Assembly: GCA_018668695.1 (NCBI GenBank)
Contig: JABJBS010000292.1
Location: forward strand, 1-47,339
Reading direction: 5' to 3'
DNA length: 47,339 bases
Source: Deltaproteobacteria bacterium
GTDB taxonomy: Bacteria; Myxococcota; XYA12-FULL-58-9; JABJBS01
Made by a program: the position numbers and the translations under genes. Position 1 is the first letter of the stretch. The number at the start of each line of letters is the position of its first letter. The notes under the pieces were generated by a model. The model did not search any database, was not told the DNA's origin, and was given only the letters and a program-made list of their open reading frames with translations. Of the stretch, positions 33,496 through 43,141 are shown one piece after another.

Positions 33496-33547
33496 ATCCC
33501 AAATAAAGACTTGTTGGCAACGTTGCTCGGCACAAGAGAAACATGGC

Positions 33548-34561
33548 CTAGTGAGGTAAGTGGCTATCAAAGAAGTCGAGATAGGCTTCCATATAGGTTT
33601 CTCTATCGACTTCATTGAGTAGCTCGTGCCAATCGCCTTCATGAACCACTAAAGAACACTGCTCTGGATAAATAGCATTGATACCGTCGCAAAGAGCGGG
33701 GTGGGATGAATCGTCTACCCAATGCTCGTCACCGGCTGATTGAATGAAAAAGGGTACTCGAATATCGGCGAGAGAAGCCATCATGGAGTCGATTGCATTG
33801 ATAAAAGCGAGACCTGCTCCCCAAGTTGCTGAGCCGATTATCGTGAGTGGGTCATCGGCGAATTGGTCGTAGAGTTCGCAGTCATGGGTAATCTTGGCCT
33901 CTTCACACGTGGCTATAGGGCTGCCGTCAGACGGAATGACAGGTTGTTCAGAATTACCTTGTGCAACTTGATCCGTCGCTAGGATACGAGCTGTCTCCAC
34001 ATCGATGCCGCCAGGGAAAAGAAGGCCCCACATGGGTGATGAGAAAGCGGCGGCCACTGCGAGATCTGGCTCAAGCTGAAGGGCGCGAACAACTGCTAGG
34101 CTTCCCATGCTGTGGGCTAGGATGAACCGGGGAAGTGTCTCATCCGTAAGTTGATGAACCACTTCCTGGAGGTCACAGGAAAATTCAGTATCCACATTAT
34201 TCACATGAGCTCTCGTCCCGTCAGAGCGTCCTTGGCCGATATGGTCATAGAATACAATGTTGATATGCCGGTCGATGAGAGGAATTAGGTGATGGTACTT
34301 GTCGGTGTATTCACTTCTGCCGGTCGAAAAAATAAGAGTGGCGTAGGCCTCGTCGTCATCGGTCCACTTGTTGTAAGAGATGCTGTTTCCTTCGCATCCA
34401 TCGATAAAGCCTGATTCAAATGTGCGGGTTGGAAATGCATTTTCTGCGTTGGTCTCAGTGTTTGTACCGGGCGCCGTCTCGGTCTCGGTACCCGCGCAGC
34501 CAAACGTCAAAGCGGTGACCATGCAGAAAATTCCGGCTACATGAGTTGGGTTTAGATTCAT
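33548..34561 (-). CDS. Alpha/beta-hydrolase lipoprotein (S33/lysophospholipase-like)
   Basis: The ATG at 34561 follows GGAGATAATAAG; the longer frame to 34678 is rejected because the signal peptide MNLNPTHVAGIFCMVTALTFGC (lipid Cys22) begins here. 337 residues. The fold shows FYDHIGQGRSDG (104-115) of monoglyceride lipase-like enzymes, the nucleophile AHSMGS (Ser151), AGDEHWVDD near residue 275 and a final EGDWHELL with the catalytic His. The first Gly of GxSxG is Ala. A short Thr/Glu linker follows the lipid Cys. Likely a surface lysophospholipase or esterase. Confidence 0.85.
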   Translation of the reverse strand: MNLNPTHVAGIFCMVTALTFGCAGTETETAPGTNTETNAENAFPTRTFESGFIDGCEGNSISYNKWTDDDEAYATLIFSTGRSEYTDKYHHLIPLIDRHINIVFYDHIGQGRSDGTRAHVNNVDTEFSCDLQEVVHQLTDETLPRFILAHSMGSLAVVRALQLEPDLAVAAAFSSPMWGLLFPGGIDVETARILATDQVAQGNSEQPVIPSDGSPIATCEEAKITHDCELYDQFADDPLTIIGSATWGAGLAFINAIDSMMASLADIRVPFFIQSAGDEHWVDDSSHPALCDGINAIYPEQCSLVVHEGDWHELLNEVDRETYMEAYLDFFDSHLPH

Positions 34562-34829
34562 CTTATTATCTCCATATTCATCGGATTGAGGTGTACAAGA
34601 ATAGTAGACGCTGAGCGTTGCGAGAACATAACAACGTACCTCCGTCGATTCGGATCCCTTACAGCTCTCAACACGCATTTACCAACAGTTAAGCTTGTAG
34701 TTCTTGAGCAGATGTTGAGGCGGGGCGTTACTCGGCGAGTTTCTTAAGGTGTGGGTGTTTGTGAGGCCATAAATCGCGATCCAGCAATATCGCGCTTAAT
34801 ATTTTCTCGTTTTTCGATTAGCATGGCTC

Positions 34830-35405
34830 ATGCTTAGTGAGCTGAACAATATCAAGGCTGTAGTCTTGGACTTCGACTGTACGATTACCAAGGAACACAC
34901 CGGAGGTCGGGCTGCTGGCCCTTCTTTTCTGGAAAATGAGTATATTCATAATAATACAAAGAATGGATTCTCAGAGTTTATTCGTGGCGCCATCCGTCGT
35001 CAGTGGCACATTTATATTGCAACCTATGGAGACGATAGCTTCGCGTGGAACGATGAGGAAGTGGCGGGTCACGCACTCATCGAGCGTTATATGCAGTACC
35101 ATTTTGGAAGGGACCAATCAGTGTTCCGAAGTCCCGAACGAGATGGTGAGGGAACGATTACAAAATATCATAATGTTATTGCAAAGTTTTCAGGCGACCG
35201 AAAAGCTTATCATTGGTCGCTGATATTTGAGCAACTAAAGAATCAGGTTCAAGCCCACGAAATTCTGTTTTTGGACGACGATGAGGGAAATATTGGATAT
35301 GCCCAGGAGGCAGGCTGCCAAGCCGTCGTTCAGGGCTCAAAAGAGCATGCGGCTCTGATATGCGCCAATGAAAACGTTTTCGAACTTTTAAATATTAATT
35401 TATAA
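34830..35405 (+). CDS. HAD-like phosphatase protein
   Basis: 191 residues. Motif I is LDFDCTIT (Asp14, Asp16) and motif IV is FLDDDEGNIG; an intervening Thr in YIATYGDDS may be motif II and Lys128 or another Lys motif III. It therefore has the catalytic pattern of HAD phosphatases, in a single-domain form without a big cap. Substrate unknown. It is 4 bases upstream of the DUF5718-like gene's earliest possible start and probably co-transcribed with it. Confidence 0.75.
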   Translation: MLSELNNIKAVVLDFDCTITKEHTGGRAAGPSFLENEYIHNNTKNGFSEFIRGAIRRQWHIYIATYGDDSFAWNDEEVAGHALIERYMQYHFGRDQSVFRSPERDGEGTITKYHNVIAKFSGDRKAYHWSLIFEQLKNQVQAHEILFLDDDEGNIGYAQEAGCQAVVQGSKEHAALICANENVFELLNINL

Positions 35406-35424
35406 CCAAGTGATGGAGGTGGCT

Positions 35425-36282
35425 ATGCTCTGGAGTAAAACCATTGGGTTTGGTGTGGCAGGGAATTTTACCGGGCATCTTGAGCAAGCAGGCGAGGCAA
35501 GTGACTTTCTTGATGTAAAGGTTTCCGAGGCAGCTGCTCCTAAAGGAATCTTCCCGTTTTATATTCCCCACGATGGCGAGCCAGGTAAAGAATCCCATTT
35601 TTTAAACTGTATGCCGGTCAGTTCGGATAAAATTATCCTGGGCTCTTTAGAGGAAAACCATCAAATCGAACCAGAACTCTCTTTAAGTTGTGAACTCGTT
35701 TATGAAAACGAGAAGGTTACCGATATCATTCCCAAGCTGGCAATGGCTCACAATGACTGTTCTATCCGCCGAGCCGGGGCCAAGAAGATCAGTGAAAAGA
35801 AGAACTGGGGACCCGCATCGAAGGGAACCTCGTCTCAACCCATCGCCATCGATAAATTTGCTGAGGGAGGCGTGTTAGACCGCTGCCGATTAGCCTCATT
35901 TTTGTGGAGAGAGGGAACACTTTACCCCTACGGGCTTGATTCTGAAATTACGGGTTACAGCTATTTTTACCAGACGCTCGTGGATTGGCTCGTGGTTCGG
36001 ATGAACACGCAACGCGATGAGGGTCCACTTGAGGATATTCCACGGTGGATTAGCCGGGCAGGGTATCCAAAGGAAGCGCTCGTGAGCGTTGGAGCCACTC
36101 GCTATACGGAGTTTGGAGAAACTCATTTTCTACGACCAGGCGACCATTCAGTGGTGGTGCTCTATGATGGTGAGAAATGGGCGAGCGAGGACATCGCCCA
36201 GGTAGCACTGGACCCGAAGTGCTCTGAGTACCAAGGGTTGTCAGTTTTAAATCAACGGGTTGAAGCTCCGGTGGTTAGATAG
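35425..36282 (+). CDS. DUF5718-like protein of unknown function
   Basis: Earlier starts at 35410 and 35413 exist, but the ATG at 35425 is preceded by GGAGGTGGCT and gives the conserved beginning MLWSKTIGFGVAGNFTGHLE (285 residues). The sequence APKGIFPFYIPH and HQIEPELSLSCELVY recalls, from memory, proteins annotated DUF5718, which have a fumarylacetoacetate-hydrolase-like look. No signal peptide or membrane segment. The partnership with the HAD phosphatase suggests a common small-molecule task, but no reaction can be named. Confidence 0.6.
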   Translation: MLWSKTIGFGVAGNFTGHLEQAGEASDFLDVKVSEAAAPKGIFPFYIPHDGEPGKESHFLNCMPVSSDKIILGSLEENHQIEPELSLSCELVYENEKVTDIIPKLAMAHNDCSIRRAGAKKISEKKNWGPASKGTSSQPIAIDKFAEGGVLDRCRLASFLWREGTLYPYGLDSEITGYSYFYQTLVDWLVVRMNTQRDEGPLEDIPRWISRAGYPKEALVSVGATRYTEFGETHFLRPGDHSVVVLYDGEKWASEDIAQVALDPKCSEYQGLSVLNQRVEAPVVR

Positions 36283-36357
36283 TCTTTTTTTAGAGTGAGA
36301 GTTGAATATAACTAGCTAGCCGTCGTCCCAGGCTAGTAAAATTCGAAATATCCAAAA

Positions 36358-36828
36358 ATGGAGCAAGATGTGTGGAAAGTCATAGGTAGGCATGCCTGGC
36401 AATGTGCATTGGTTTTGAGTTTGAGCGTATTGAGCAGTGGATGTGTCTTTTTGCATTCCGTTCAGTTGAGCGAGGTCGATTCGAAGGTGGTTCTCGAAGG
36501 CAAGCGGTTTGAGATTCGTATCAGTGAGCAAGGCTTTAATCTTCAGGAAGGCGCGAAGCTGGTTGAGGCATTTGCGAATACTGCTGGTCAAGCAAAAGGT
36601 ATTCGGGAGGCCTCTCAAATTATCGCATTGTTTCAAATGGGTCCCAAAACAGGAAACCCTGTATTCAGCGATGATTACACCGACGACTTGATTCATCAAT
36701 TAAAATTAAAATGCCCCAGTGGCCGGATCAGTGGACTGTCTTCAATTCGTGAGACGTCAAAATACCCAGTTGTAAGTGGCGAAATAGTGAAGCTGATTGG
36801 CTACTGCTTAGAGGGAGAGAACACGTGA
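36358..36828 (+). CDS. Small lipoprotein, first of three related genes
   Basis: 156 residues if started at the ATG at 36358; a GTG at 36370 with GGAG 6 bases before is equally plausible. The signal peptide ends VLSSGC. The C-terminal part has a motif shared with the two following proteins: CPSGRISG ... GYC. Its TGA overlaps the GTG of the next gene (GTGA). Function unknown; probable periplasmic/outer-membrane lipoprotein. Confidence 0.75.
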   Translation: MEQDVWKVIGRHAWQCALVLSLSVLSSGCVFLHSVQLSEVDSKVVLEGKRFEIRISEQGFNLQEGAKLVEAFANTAGQAKGIREASQIIALFQMGPKTGNPVFSDDYTDDLIHQLKLKCPSGRISGLSSIRETSKYPVVSGEIVKLIGYCLEGENT

Positions 36829-37142
36829 TAAAATCTATTGTTACAAGTTTAATATTGAGTTTTACTTTGGTTGGTTGCGTCCACCTTGGCTCGGTATCCA
36901 CTTCGAGTATTCCCGCGGATAGAAGCCGCCCTGTTGAGGTTGAGAGATTTCAATTTTTGCCATTTCTGATTAGCTTTAGCACGAGCTATGTGAACGATTT
37001 GGCGTTGGATCTGGCCGAGCAGTGTCCTAATGGAAAAGTTGAAGGCGTGCTCACCAAGCAAGAGTTGCTCACCTATGTTCCGCTTTTTGCACATGCGTAT
37101 AGGATCACGGCTTCTGGGTATTGCGTATCGGGAGTGCAGTGA
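36825..37142 (+). CDS. Small lipoprotein, second of three related genes
   Basis: 105 residues from a GTG start preceded by GGGAGAG. The signal peptide ends TLVGC (lipobox, Cys18). It contains CPNGKVEG followed by GYC near the end, the shared motif of this set. The stop overlaps the next ATG by one base (TGATG). Confidence 0.8.
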   Translation: MIKSIVTSLILSFTLVGCVHLGSVSTSSIPADRSRPVEVERFQFLPFLISFSTSYVNDLALDLAEQCPNGKVEGVLTKQELLTYVPLFAHAYRITASGYCVSGVQ

Positions 37143-37462
37143 TGATCTATTGTATCAAAGCTTTTGCGCTTGTTCTTATGTTTATCACAATGGGCTGCAC
37201 CCACGCGTTGCATCAAAATCATACATCCGACTACCAGTTGGACCGCCCATTCAATGACTATCGCTTTATTCAGTCTCGGCAGGAACAATTTGTAGTGATG
37301 GGGATGATTGGGGAAACAGATTACGCGAATGCAGCATTCGCAGATCTTAAAAAGCAGTGTCCAAACGGAACGATTACGGGAATTCAAACCCGCCACAGCA
37401 CCAGTCACGGCTTTTTTTCCTGGACCAATGTGATTCTTATGCAGGCTTACTGCAGCGAATAG
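37142..37462 (+). CDS. Small lipoprotein, third of three related genes
   Basis: The ATG at 37142 overlaps the previous stop; the longer frame from 37121 is unlikely. 106 residues, signal peptide ending FITMGC. It contains CPNGTITG and a final AYC, matching the spacing of the other two. The three form one translationally coupled operon of paralogous lipoproteins. Two Cys after the lipid Cys in each protein may form a disulfide. Confidence 0.8.
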   Translation: MIYCIKAFALVLMFITMGCTHALHQNHTSDYQLDRPFNDYRFIQSRQEQFVVMGMIGETDYANAAFADLKKQCPNGTITGIQTRHSTSHGFFSWTNVILMQAYCSE

Positions 37463-37590
37463 GCATTTTTAAGTAGCCATACCCTTTCCAGCTCAATATT
37501 CTCTCAAGGTTATCGTCTTTCCTATCTAGACAGGTTCGTTTTCCGCGCTTATGGGCGAGGAAAATAACTTAAGAATAAGGATACTTTGCC

Positions 37591-38514
37591 ATGACTCGAA
37601 TAATATTAAACCGCGTTGTCCAACTTCTCTTGATTATAGGCCTTGCGTTTAGCAGCACTGCTTGCGGCTCTTGGGAGACCAAAGAAGATTGGCGAGGTGG
37701 AATCTGGGCCGATGATGAACAAGCTGTGCTGGCTTTTAAAGACATTTTCGAGCGGCGCCGTGAGTTTGGTGCTTCGAATTACTCGACCCGTAACCACAGA
37801 CTTCAGGTTTTCACGGCTCAGGCAAACAACCTCAATAGTCGAACGGCCATCGGACCTCGCCTACCAGGAATTTTGGACAGTGCTTGGTTCATGAACAGCG
37901 CCGGCTATCTGATTGTTGGACATACGCAGCCGGTATCGGAAGAGTTCACCGAAGGCAATTATCGTTACCAGCGTCGGAATATTATTTTTCAAAAGATGAC
38001 GCTGGATGGGTCAACCACTGAGATTGCTTCTTCTAATGCGATTTACATGAAGGGCTGTAATGGAGCTGGGAGTATGTCGGGTGTGATTCCTGCGGTTCAA
38101 GTGATCCCGAGCCCAGATGGTGATGTTTTGGCGGTTGTTGAAACCAGCGAAGACTGTACCAGCATGTCCGGTACGCTCACATTTAAGAATGCGAATGATT
38201 TAACGACGATTGGTGATAGTTACATTTTGAACTTGGAGCTAAGCCAAAACGCGTTCGCATTTCTAGATCTCGGCACTGCATGGCTAGATTCCAATGAGTT
38301 TTTTGTAGGGCAGGGAAGCGGCTTTGGTCAGTTTACATTCAGCGGCTTTAAGTACACGCCGAACCAGCCAGCTGTGGCCGTTCAGGGCCTTGGAGAGTCT
38401 TGTCTCATGCCTCAGACCACGAGTGGTCTTAACTGGAAAAGCTATCTTAATGTGAACGATTCAGGAATTTCTGAAGGCAGCGCTTACGATATGGAATTTG
38501 GTTGCGCCGAGTAA
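37591..38514 (+). CDS. Lipoprotein of unknown function
   Basis: 307 residues with a lipoprotein signal ending SSTACG (Cys25) and AAGGA 9 bases before the ATG. The rest is beta-rich with segments such as SAGYLIVGHTQPV, AVQVIPSPDGDVLAVVETSEDC and LGTAWLDSNEF that recall a short WD/propeller-like fold, though no repeat is clear. Five or so cysteines suggest disulfides. It is a separate transcription unit from the three small lipoproteins upstream (128-base gap). Confidence 0.7.
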   Translation: MTRIILNRVVQLLLIIGLAFSSTACGSWETKEDWRGGIWADDEQAVLAFKDIFERRREFGASNYSTRNHRLQVFTAQANNLNSRTAIGPRLPGILDSAWFMNSAGYLIVGHTQPVSEEFTEGNYRYQRRNIIFQKMTLDGSTTEIASSNAIYMKGCNGAGSMSGVIPAVQVIPSPDGDVLAVVETSEDCTSMSGTLTFKNANDLTTIGDSYILNLELSQNAFAFLDLGTAWLDSNEFFVGQGSGFGQFTFSGFKYTPNQPAVAVQGLGESCLMPQTTSGLNWKSYLNVNDSGISEGSAYDMEFGCAE

Positions 38515-38539
38515 TTGCGCAGGTATCTTCAGGTGAATA

Positions 38540-38567
38540 GGGCGAAACGATAGATTCGTTTACGCCC
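38540..38567. terminator. Bidirectional terminator hairpin
   Basis: GGGCG-AAACGA (38540-38550) pairs with TCGTTT-(A)-CGCCC (38556-38567): 11 bp with one bulged A and a 5-base loop. It lies between the convergent lipoprotein gene (ends 38514) and the acyl-CoA dehydrogenase gene (ends 38600). Confidence 0.7.
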
Positions 38568-38599
38568 ACTCAGCCATTCTTTCACTCTATGTGAATCAT

Positions 38600-40303
38600 C
38601 TACGGGTTCATCGTATAAAGGTCTTTGAGAGTGTAGACCGATTCTTCCCAGACGCGGTTGAAGCGAGTAGCATCATTGACCGGCTTTTGAATCATCTCTT
38701 TGAAGAGCACTTCTTGATCATCACTGAGATCTTGGTTGAGAACCATCTGAAGCGCATATTCAGAATAGTCTCGGACCATAAAGTTGAAAATCGCATCTAC
38801 AATGTCTTCGCTAACATCATAGATTTTCGCGTTTTCGAGAATCAGCTGCGAGTAGGCGATGAGTGTAAACAACTCACCTGCGCCCAGCATAAAATCCATA
38901 TTCTTTGCTTGCTTGGGAGTAGGGGGCGCCTTCATCAGTGTCTTCTTGAATGTGGCCAGCTGGTTTTTAAAGATGTCTAGGTTCGGTGTAGACATACCTT
39001 CAAAGGCCAGCGCGTGGTCAGGGAATTTAATGGTTCCAAGTCCGCCAGATGCTTGGTTGAAAAGGTAGCTGTCGTTCTTCACGCCGTCCATCTTCGCCAC
39101 TTCGGGGTAATCGATGTTCCCAAAGAAGTAGTTCTGGATGAACTTGACGATGAGTGCCATGTTGACATGAACCGTGCCTTCCAGTTTGGGCAGCATACCG
39201 ATATCTCGGATGGCCATTTCGAAATAGGTGTCTTGCTCGAAGCCTTTGGCCGCAATGACGTCGTGGAGCATTCCTACAACTTGCTCTCCTTGGCCGGTGA
39301 CCTTCATTTTCATAATCGGATTATAAAGCAGGTAACGACGGTCATCGTCGGATGCAACTCGCATATAATCTGCTGCTCTTGCACCAAATAGCTTCATGGC
39401 CACCAACCGAGCGTAAGACTCGGTGAATAGCTTTTTCACATGGGGGAAGTCGGTAACGTACTGCCCGTATAGCTTACGATTGGCAGCATGGTTGATTGCC
39501 TCGTAGAGGCAGTGCGTAGCGATACCAATTGAAGCAAACCCAAGCTCATATTTACCAACATTGACGGTGTTGAGTGCAGAGTTCCAAGCTTCTTGGCCTA
39601 CGGTGAGAATGTCTGCATCGGTGATAGGATAATCCGTGAGGGTAAACTCTGAGACAAATGCTTGCCGAACCCCTGACGTCTCGATTTTCTTAACACATTC
39701 ATATTGTTCATGGTCACTTCGAACGGTGAAAAATACATACTCTTTGGTTTCCTCAATCATGCCGAAGGTTGAAACCATTGCGGCAACATTGCCGTTGCCA
39801 ATGTAATACTTACTGCCGTTCGCGAGATAGGTACCGTCTTCTTGTTTTTTAAGAATCATTCCCGTGGAATAAATGTCCGCGCCGTGGTTTCGCTCCGACA
39901 GGCCAAAGGCAAAGACGCCACCGTTTTTAAGAAGGTTCGCAGCTTTATGCTTTAGCTCCTCGTTCTTGCCCATCCAGATAGGGCCCAAGCCAAGAATCGT
40001 TACTTGCCAAGTATACCAATAGCAGAGTCCGTAAAATCCTAGAATCTCGTTGAACTCACTGATGCGCCACATGTCCCAACGTGAATCGTCTGCGCCGTAA
40101 CCCTCAGGAGTGAGAAGAGTCGAGAAAACCTCGTTCTCTTTTACAAAGTTTAAAAAGTCGTCGTACCAAATTGCGCTTTGGTCATCTTTCTTAATCTGAG
40201 TAAGACCCTTGCCTTCAAAGAATGCGATGGTCTTTTCTGCAATCTCTTGTGAGCGTTTGTCGTTGTGGCTGCGTTTGTAGTCATGTGGATTCAAGAGCTG
40301 CAT
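38600..40303 (-). CDS. Acyl-CoA dehydrogenase-family flavoprotein
   Basis: The ATG at 40303 has GGGAG upstream and gives 567 residues (MQLLNPHDYK). Acyl-CoA dehydrogenase features: FGLSERNHGAD (133-143), LANGSKYYIGNGN (160-172), the flavin-region helices around AANRKLYGQYV, and the catalytic-type Glu375 in PKLEGTVHVN. It is longer than classical acyl-CoA dehydrogenases (about 380-400) because of about 170 C-terminal residues, a form seen in long acyl-CoA dehydrogenases of uncertain substrate. It oxidises an acyl-CoA at C2-C3 using FAD. No other beta-oxidation gene is near. Confidence 0.85.
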   Translation of the reverse strand: MQLLNPHDYKRSHNDKRSQEIAEKTIAFFEGKGLTQIKKDDQSAIWYDDFLNFVKENEVFSTLLTPEGYGADDSRWDMWRISEFNEILGFYGLCYWYTWQVTILGLGPIWMGKNEELKHKAANLLKNGGVFAFGLSERNHGADIYSTGMILKKQEDGTYLANGSKYYIGNGNVAAMVSTFGMIEETKEYVFFTVRSDHEQYECVKKIETSGVRQAFVSEFTLTDYPITDADILTVGQEAWNSALNTVNVGKYELGFASIGIATHCLYEAINHAANRKLYGQYVTDFPHVKKLFTESYARLVAMKLFGARAADYMRVASDDDRRYLLYNPIMKMKVTGQGEQVVGMLHDVIAAKGFEQDTYFEMAIRDIGMLPKLEGTVHVNMALIVKFIQNYFFGNIDYPEVAKMDGVKNDSYLFNQASGGLGTIKFPDHALAFEGMSTPNLDIFKNQLATFKKTLMKAPPTPKQAKNMDFMLGAGELFTLIAYSQLILENAKIYDVSEDIVDAIFNFMVRDYSEYALQMVLNQDLSDDQEVLFKEMIQKPVNDATRFNRVWEESVYTLKDLYTMNP

Positions 40304-40421
40304 AGTTTCTCCCGGGAAAAGAGCGCCAGACCGCATCACGAGCGAGGCGCTTAGGTTAGTCAGGTGATAGAAAGAAGCGAGGTGAACTGCAAGGAATGTT
40401 CGATGATTGCTGGCAAGACTT

Positions 40422-41759
40422 TTAAGCCCCAGCCACGCTCAGCTTGTCGAAACGTATCAGTGGCGCAAAGAATGACCGAGAATGGTCTGAATGCGTGGTG
40501 TCACCAATCGCTGAAATTTCTTGCAACATTTTATAAAAGTTCCCGGCAACTGTAACGCCTCGAACAGCTTGTTTGCGTTCTCCATTCTCATGAAGAAACC
40601 CGCTGGCTCCGAAGGAGAAGTCGCCACTGATGGCATTGGCACCCGAATGTACACCTTGGAGGCTGACCAGCTCGAGGTAGGTTCCTGATTTAAGGTCCTT
40701 CTCAGTTTGGCTTCCGGTACCGATACAAAGGTGGCTCGGTGACACCGAGAGTGCGCTCTTGGTTCCGCGGGCCGCATTTGCAGTATTAGCAGTACCAAAG
40801 AAGTTGGCCGTGGCACTGTTGTGGAGAAAAGTCGAAAGCTTACCAGCTTCAACGATAGGCGTTCGAACCGTTGCAAATCCTTCGCTGTCGAAAGCCTGCA
40901 GCGCAAAGCCGCCATCAACGGATGGGTCGTCGAAAAGCGAGAACTCAGAATGAGCGATGGTTTCGCCAATCTTTTCTCGAAGTGGATTCAGACCCTTCAT
41001 TGCGGATTGCCCAGACCAACACATGCCAAAGGCAGAGAGTAAATCGTTGAGACAATCGGTGGTAAAGACCACTTCATAGGCTCCGGTAGAAACTGGGGTG
41101 CCGGTGAGTAAGTCCTTGGCCGTTTCATAGGCTTCATCGGTTACGCGCTGAGCACTTAATTCTTGAAATTGACGACCCACTTCATAGCCAAGGTGCATCG
41201 ATTGCTGACCCTCTTGGTCCAGGAGAGCATAGGTGTAACAGCTTACTTGGCGCTCCTGGTGGGAACACGTATGACCTAAAGTGTTGGCCATAGAGATCTC
41301 GTAATTGATTTCGGAAAAGGCATTGTAGGGCGCTTTGGCGGGGATATCTCGTCCCTCAAGCCCACTCTCAAGTGCTAAAGTGAGTGCCACTTTTTCTTCT
41401 ACGGTGGCCTCGTCCTCTAAGCAGGTTCTACTGGACCAATCTGCAATCTTTTGGTCGTTGGCACAGATCTTCTCATTCGGATCCTCTTTGGCATAACCCG
41501 CATTTTCAATGGCGGTTTGGACCATGGTCTCTAGGCTCGATGGCTCAACGGATTCGGAATAACTTGTGCCGACTTGGTCACCTTGCACAACTCGAATACC
41601 AACGCAGCGCGAAGAGGTCACTTTATACTCGGAAAGTTCTCCGCGGTCTGCCTTGAGACCAAGTTGCTCTTCTTGTGTCAGAATGACATCCGCATCGACA
41701 TTCTTATCCTTAGCGATTTTTATAACAGAGTCTAAAATTTCACGATTGGTACTACTCAT
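40422..41759 (-). CDS. pmbA: TldE/PmbA-family metalloprotease subunit
   Basis: The ATG at 41759 overlaps the TldD stop (ATGA) and has GGAGG 6 bases before, so it is preferred over the longer frame to 41843; 445 residues. It has the PmbA/TldE architecture: an N-terminal domain with AKDKNVDADVILTQEEQ, and C-terminal SALSVSPSHLCIGTGSQTEKDL and GDFSFGASGFLHENGER. In E. coli TldE is the non-catalytic partner of TldD; the pair degrades unfolded peptides and matures microcin B17. Here it probably forms the same heterodimer. Confidence 0.93.
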   Translation of the reverse strand: MSSTNREILDSVIKIAKDKNVDADVILTQEEQLGLKADRGELSEYKVTSSRCVGIRVVQGDQVGTSYSESVEPSSLETMVQTAIENAGYAKEDPNEKICANDQKIADWSSRTCLEDEATVEEKVALTLALESGLEGRDIPAKAPYNAFSEINYEISMANTLGHTCSHQERQVSCYTYALLDQEGQQSMHLGYEVGRQFQELSAQRVTDEAYETAKDLLTGTPVSTGAYEVVFTTDCLNDLLSAFGMCWSGQSAMKGLNPLREKIGETIAHSEFSLFDDPSVDGGFALQAFDSEGFATVRTPIVEAGKLSTFLHNSATANFFGTANTANAARGTKSALSVSPSHLCIGTGSQTEKDLKSGTYLELVSLQGVHSGANAISGDFSFGASGFLHENGERKQAVRGVTVAGNFYKMLQEISAIGDTTHSDHSRSFFAPLIRFDKLSVAGA

Positions 41760-43141
41760 GACTGACCTCCAACGAGAATTTTGTCTACTTTCAAAGCGGG
41801 TTGGCCAACAGTGGTGGGAACTGCTCCACTCACTGAACCGCACATGCCGGCAGCGAGTTCTAAGTCGGACCCAACCATGCTGATTTCTTTCAATACCTTG
41901 GGCCCGGTGCTGATAAGCGTTGCCGATTTAAGTGGGCCAGCAATCTTACCATTCTTGATCAGATAGCCTTCTTGGACGTTGAAGTTAAACTCGCCGGTGC
42001 CGGGTTGAACGGAGCCGCCGCCCATTTTCTTGGCGTAGATTCCGTGCTCAACGCTTGCCAACATTTCGTCCAAGTTGGAGTCGCCTGCTTCGATGAAGGT
42101 GTTACGCATCCGTGAGGCCGGAGCGAATTTGTAGCTCTGCCGTCTTCCTGAACCCGTTGCTTCAAAGCCAGTTTTCATGGCTCCTACACGGTCGACCATA
42201 AATGACGTAAGCTTACCGTCTTTGATAAGCTGCGTGCGTTTGGTTGGCATGCCCTCGTCGTCAATATTGATAGAGCCCCAGGCATTTTCGAGCAGGCCGT
42301 CGTCTACGGCGCTGACCACGGGGTTTGCAATCATCTCACCCATCTTGTCATGAAAAACCGAGGCTTTCTTTTCGACGGATGTGGTTTCGAGTAGGTGGCC
42401 ACAGGCCTCGTGGAAGATAACACCGCCAAAGCCGTTGCCAATCACTACTGGCATTTCGCCTGACGGACAATCGTCAGCATGTAATTTGATCAGTGCTTGC
42501 TTGGCGGCTTGTTGTGCCAGGTCTGCTGCATCGTGGCCGGTGTTAAACTCCCAGCCTTGTAATGCGCCAGGAGCAACATAACCAGAGGATTGAAGCCCTG
42601 AGTCTTCTGCTACTGCGGTGGCAGCAATCCGGCAGTAATGGCGAACATCTTGGGCATGAAGGCCGTCTGAGTTGAAAATCTCTACGGCTTGCTCACGTTG
42701 AAGAACACGACCGATAAATTGTTGAATGTGATTGTGCTCTGCTCGTGCGGAGACATCCATTCTTTTCAGGAAGTCCACTTTTGAGTCGATGTTTGAACTT
42801 GCAGAAAGTGGGTGTTGGACCGGGTGGCGGTCGGCAAGATTCTGCTTGGTAAACTGGGTGCTACGTTTCTCACCTTTATCGTCGAGCTGAGCTGCGATGA
42901 GAGAGATTACGCGGAGCAATTCTTCCTGAGCAGTGTGGTTCGTGTATCCGTAGAGCACGCTCCTACCCACGACCATTCTAATACCCACACCGAAGTCGAT
43001 ACCTGAATTTATTTTCTCGATTTTACTGGAAAGCAGTTCTACCTCGGTGATTTTTTGATTCTCAACAAAGAGATCCACAAAATCAGCACCGAGAAAAAGT
43101 CCACGGTCGATAACCGCTTGAGCTACGCTGGAATTCAACAT
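41756..43141 (-). CDS. tldD: TldD-family zinc metalloprotease
   Basis: 461 residues. The zinc motif HEACGH is at 244-249, with a likely Cys ligand in AAGMCGSVSG near the C-terminus. Preceding sequence VVIGNGFGGVIFHEACGHLLE and the ATGSGRRQSYKFAPASRMRNT stretch are conserved in TldD. It is translated with TldE as a coupled pair. AGAGGAGATAAAG precedes the ATG. It has the expected length of TldD (about 470-480). Confidence 0.95.
   Translation of the reverse strand: MLNSSVAQAVIDRGLFLGADFVDLFVENQKITEVELLSSKIEKINSGIDFGVGIRMVVGRSVLYGYTNHTAQEELLRVISLIAAQLDDKGEKRSTQFTKQNLADRHPVQHPLSASSNIDSKVDFLKRMDVSARAEHNHIQQFIGRVLQREQAVEIFNSDGLHAQDVRHYCRIAATAVAEDSGLQSSGYVAPGALQGWEFNTGHDAADLAQQAAKQALIKLHADDCPSGEMPVVIGNGFGGVIFHEACGHLLETTSVEKKASVFHDKMGEMIANPVVSAVDDGLLENAWGSINIDDEGMPTKRTQLIKDGKLTSFMVDRVGAMKTGFEATGSGRRQSYKFAPASRMRNTFIEAGDSNLDEMLASVEHGIYAKKMGGGSVQPGTGEFNFNVQEGYLIKNGKIAGPLKSATLISTGPKVLKEISMVGSDLELAAGMCGSVSGAVPTTVGQPALKVDKILVGGQS

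Noticed and set aside
40422-43141. TldD/TldE as part of a RiPP (microcin-like) cluster
   Set aside because: No small precursor peptide, YcaO or transporter gene is adjacent; the housekeeping role is more likely.
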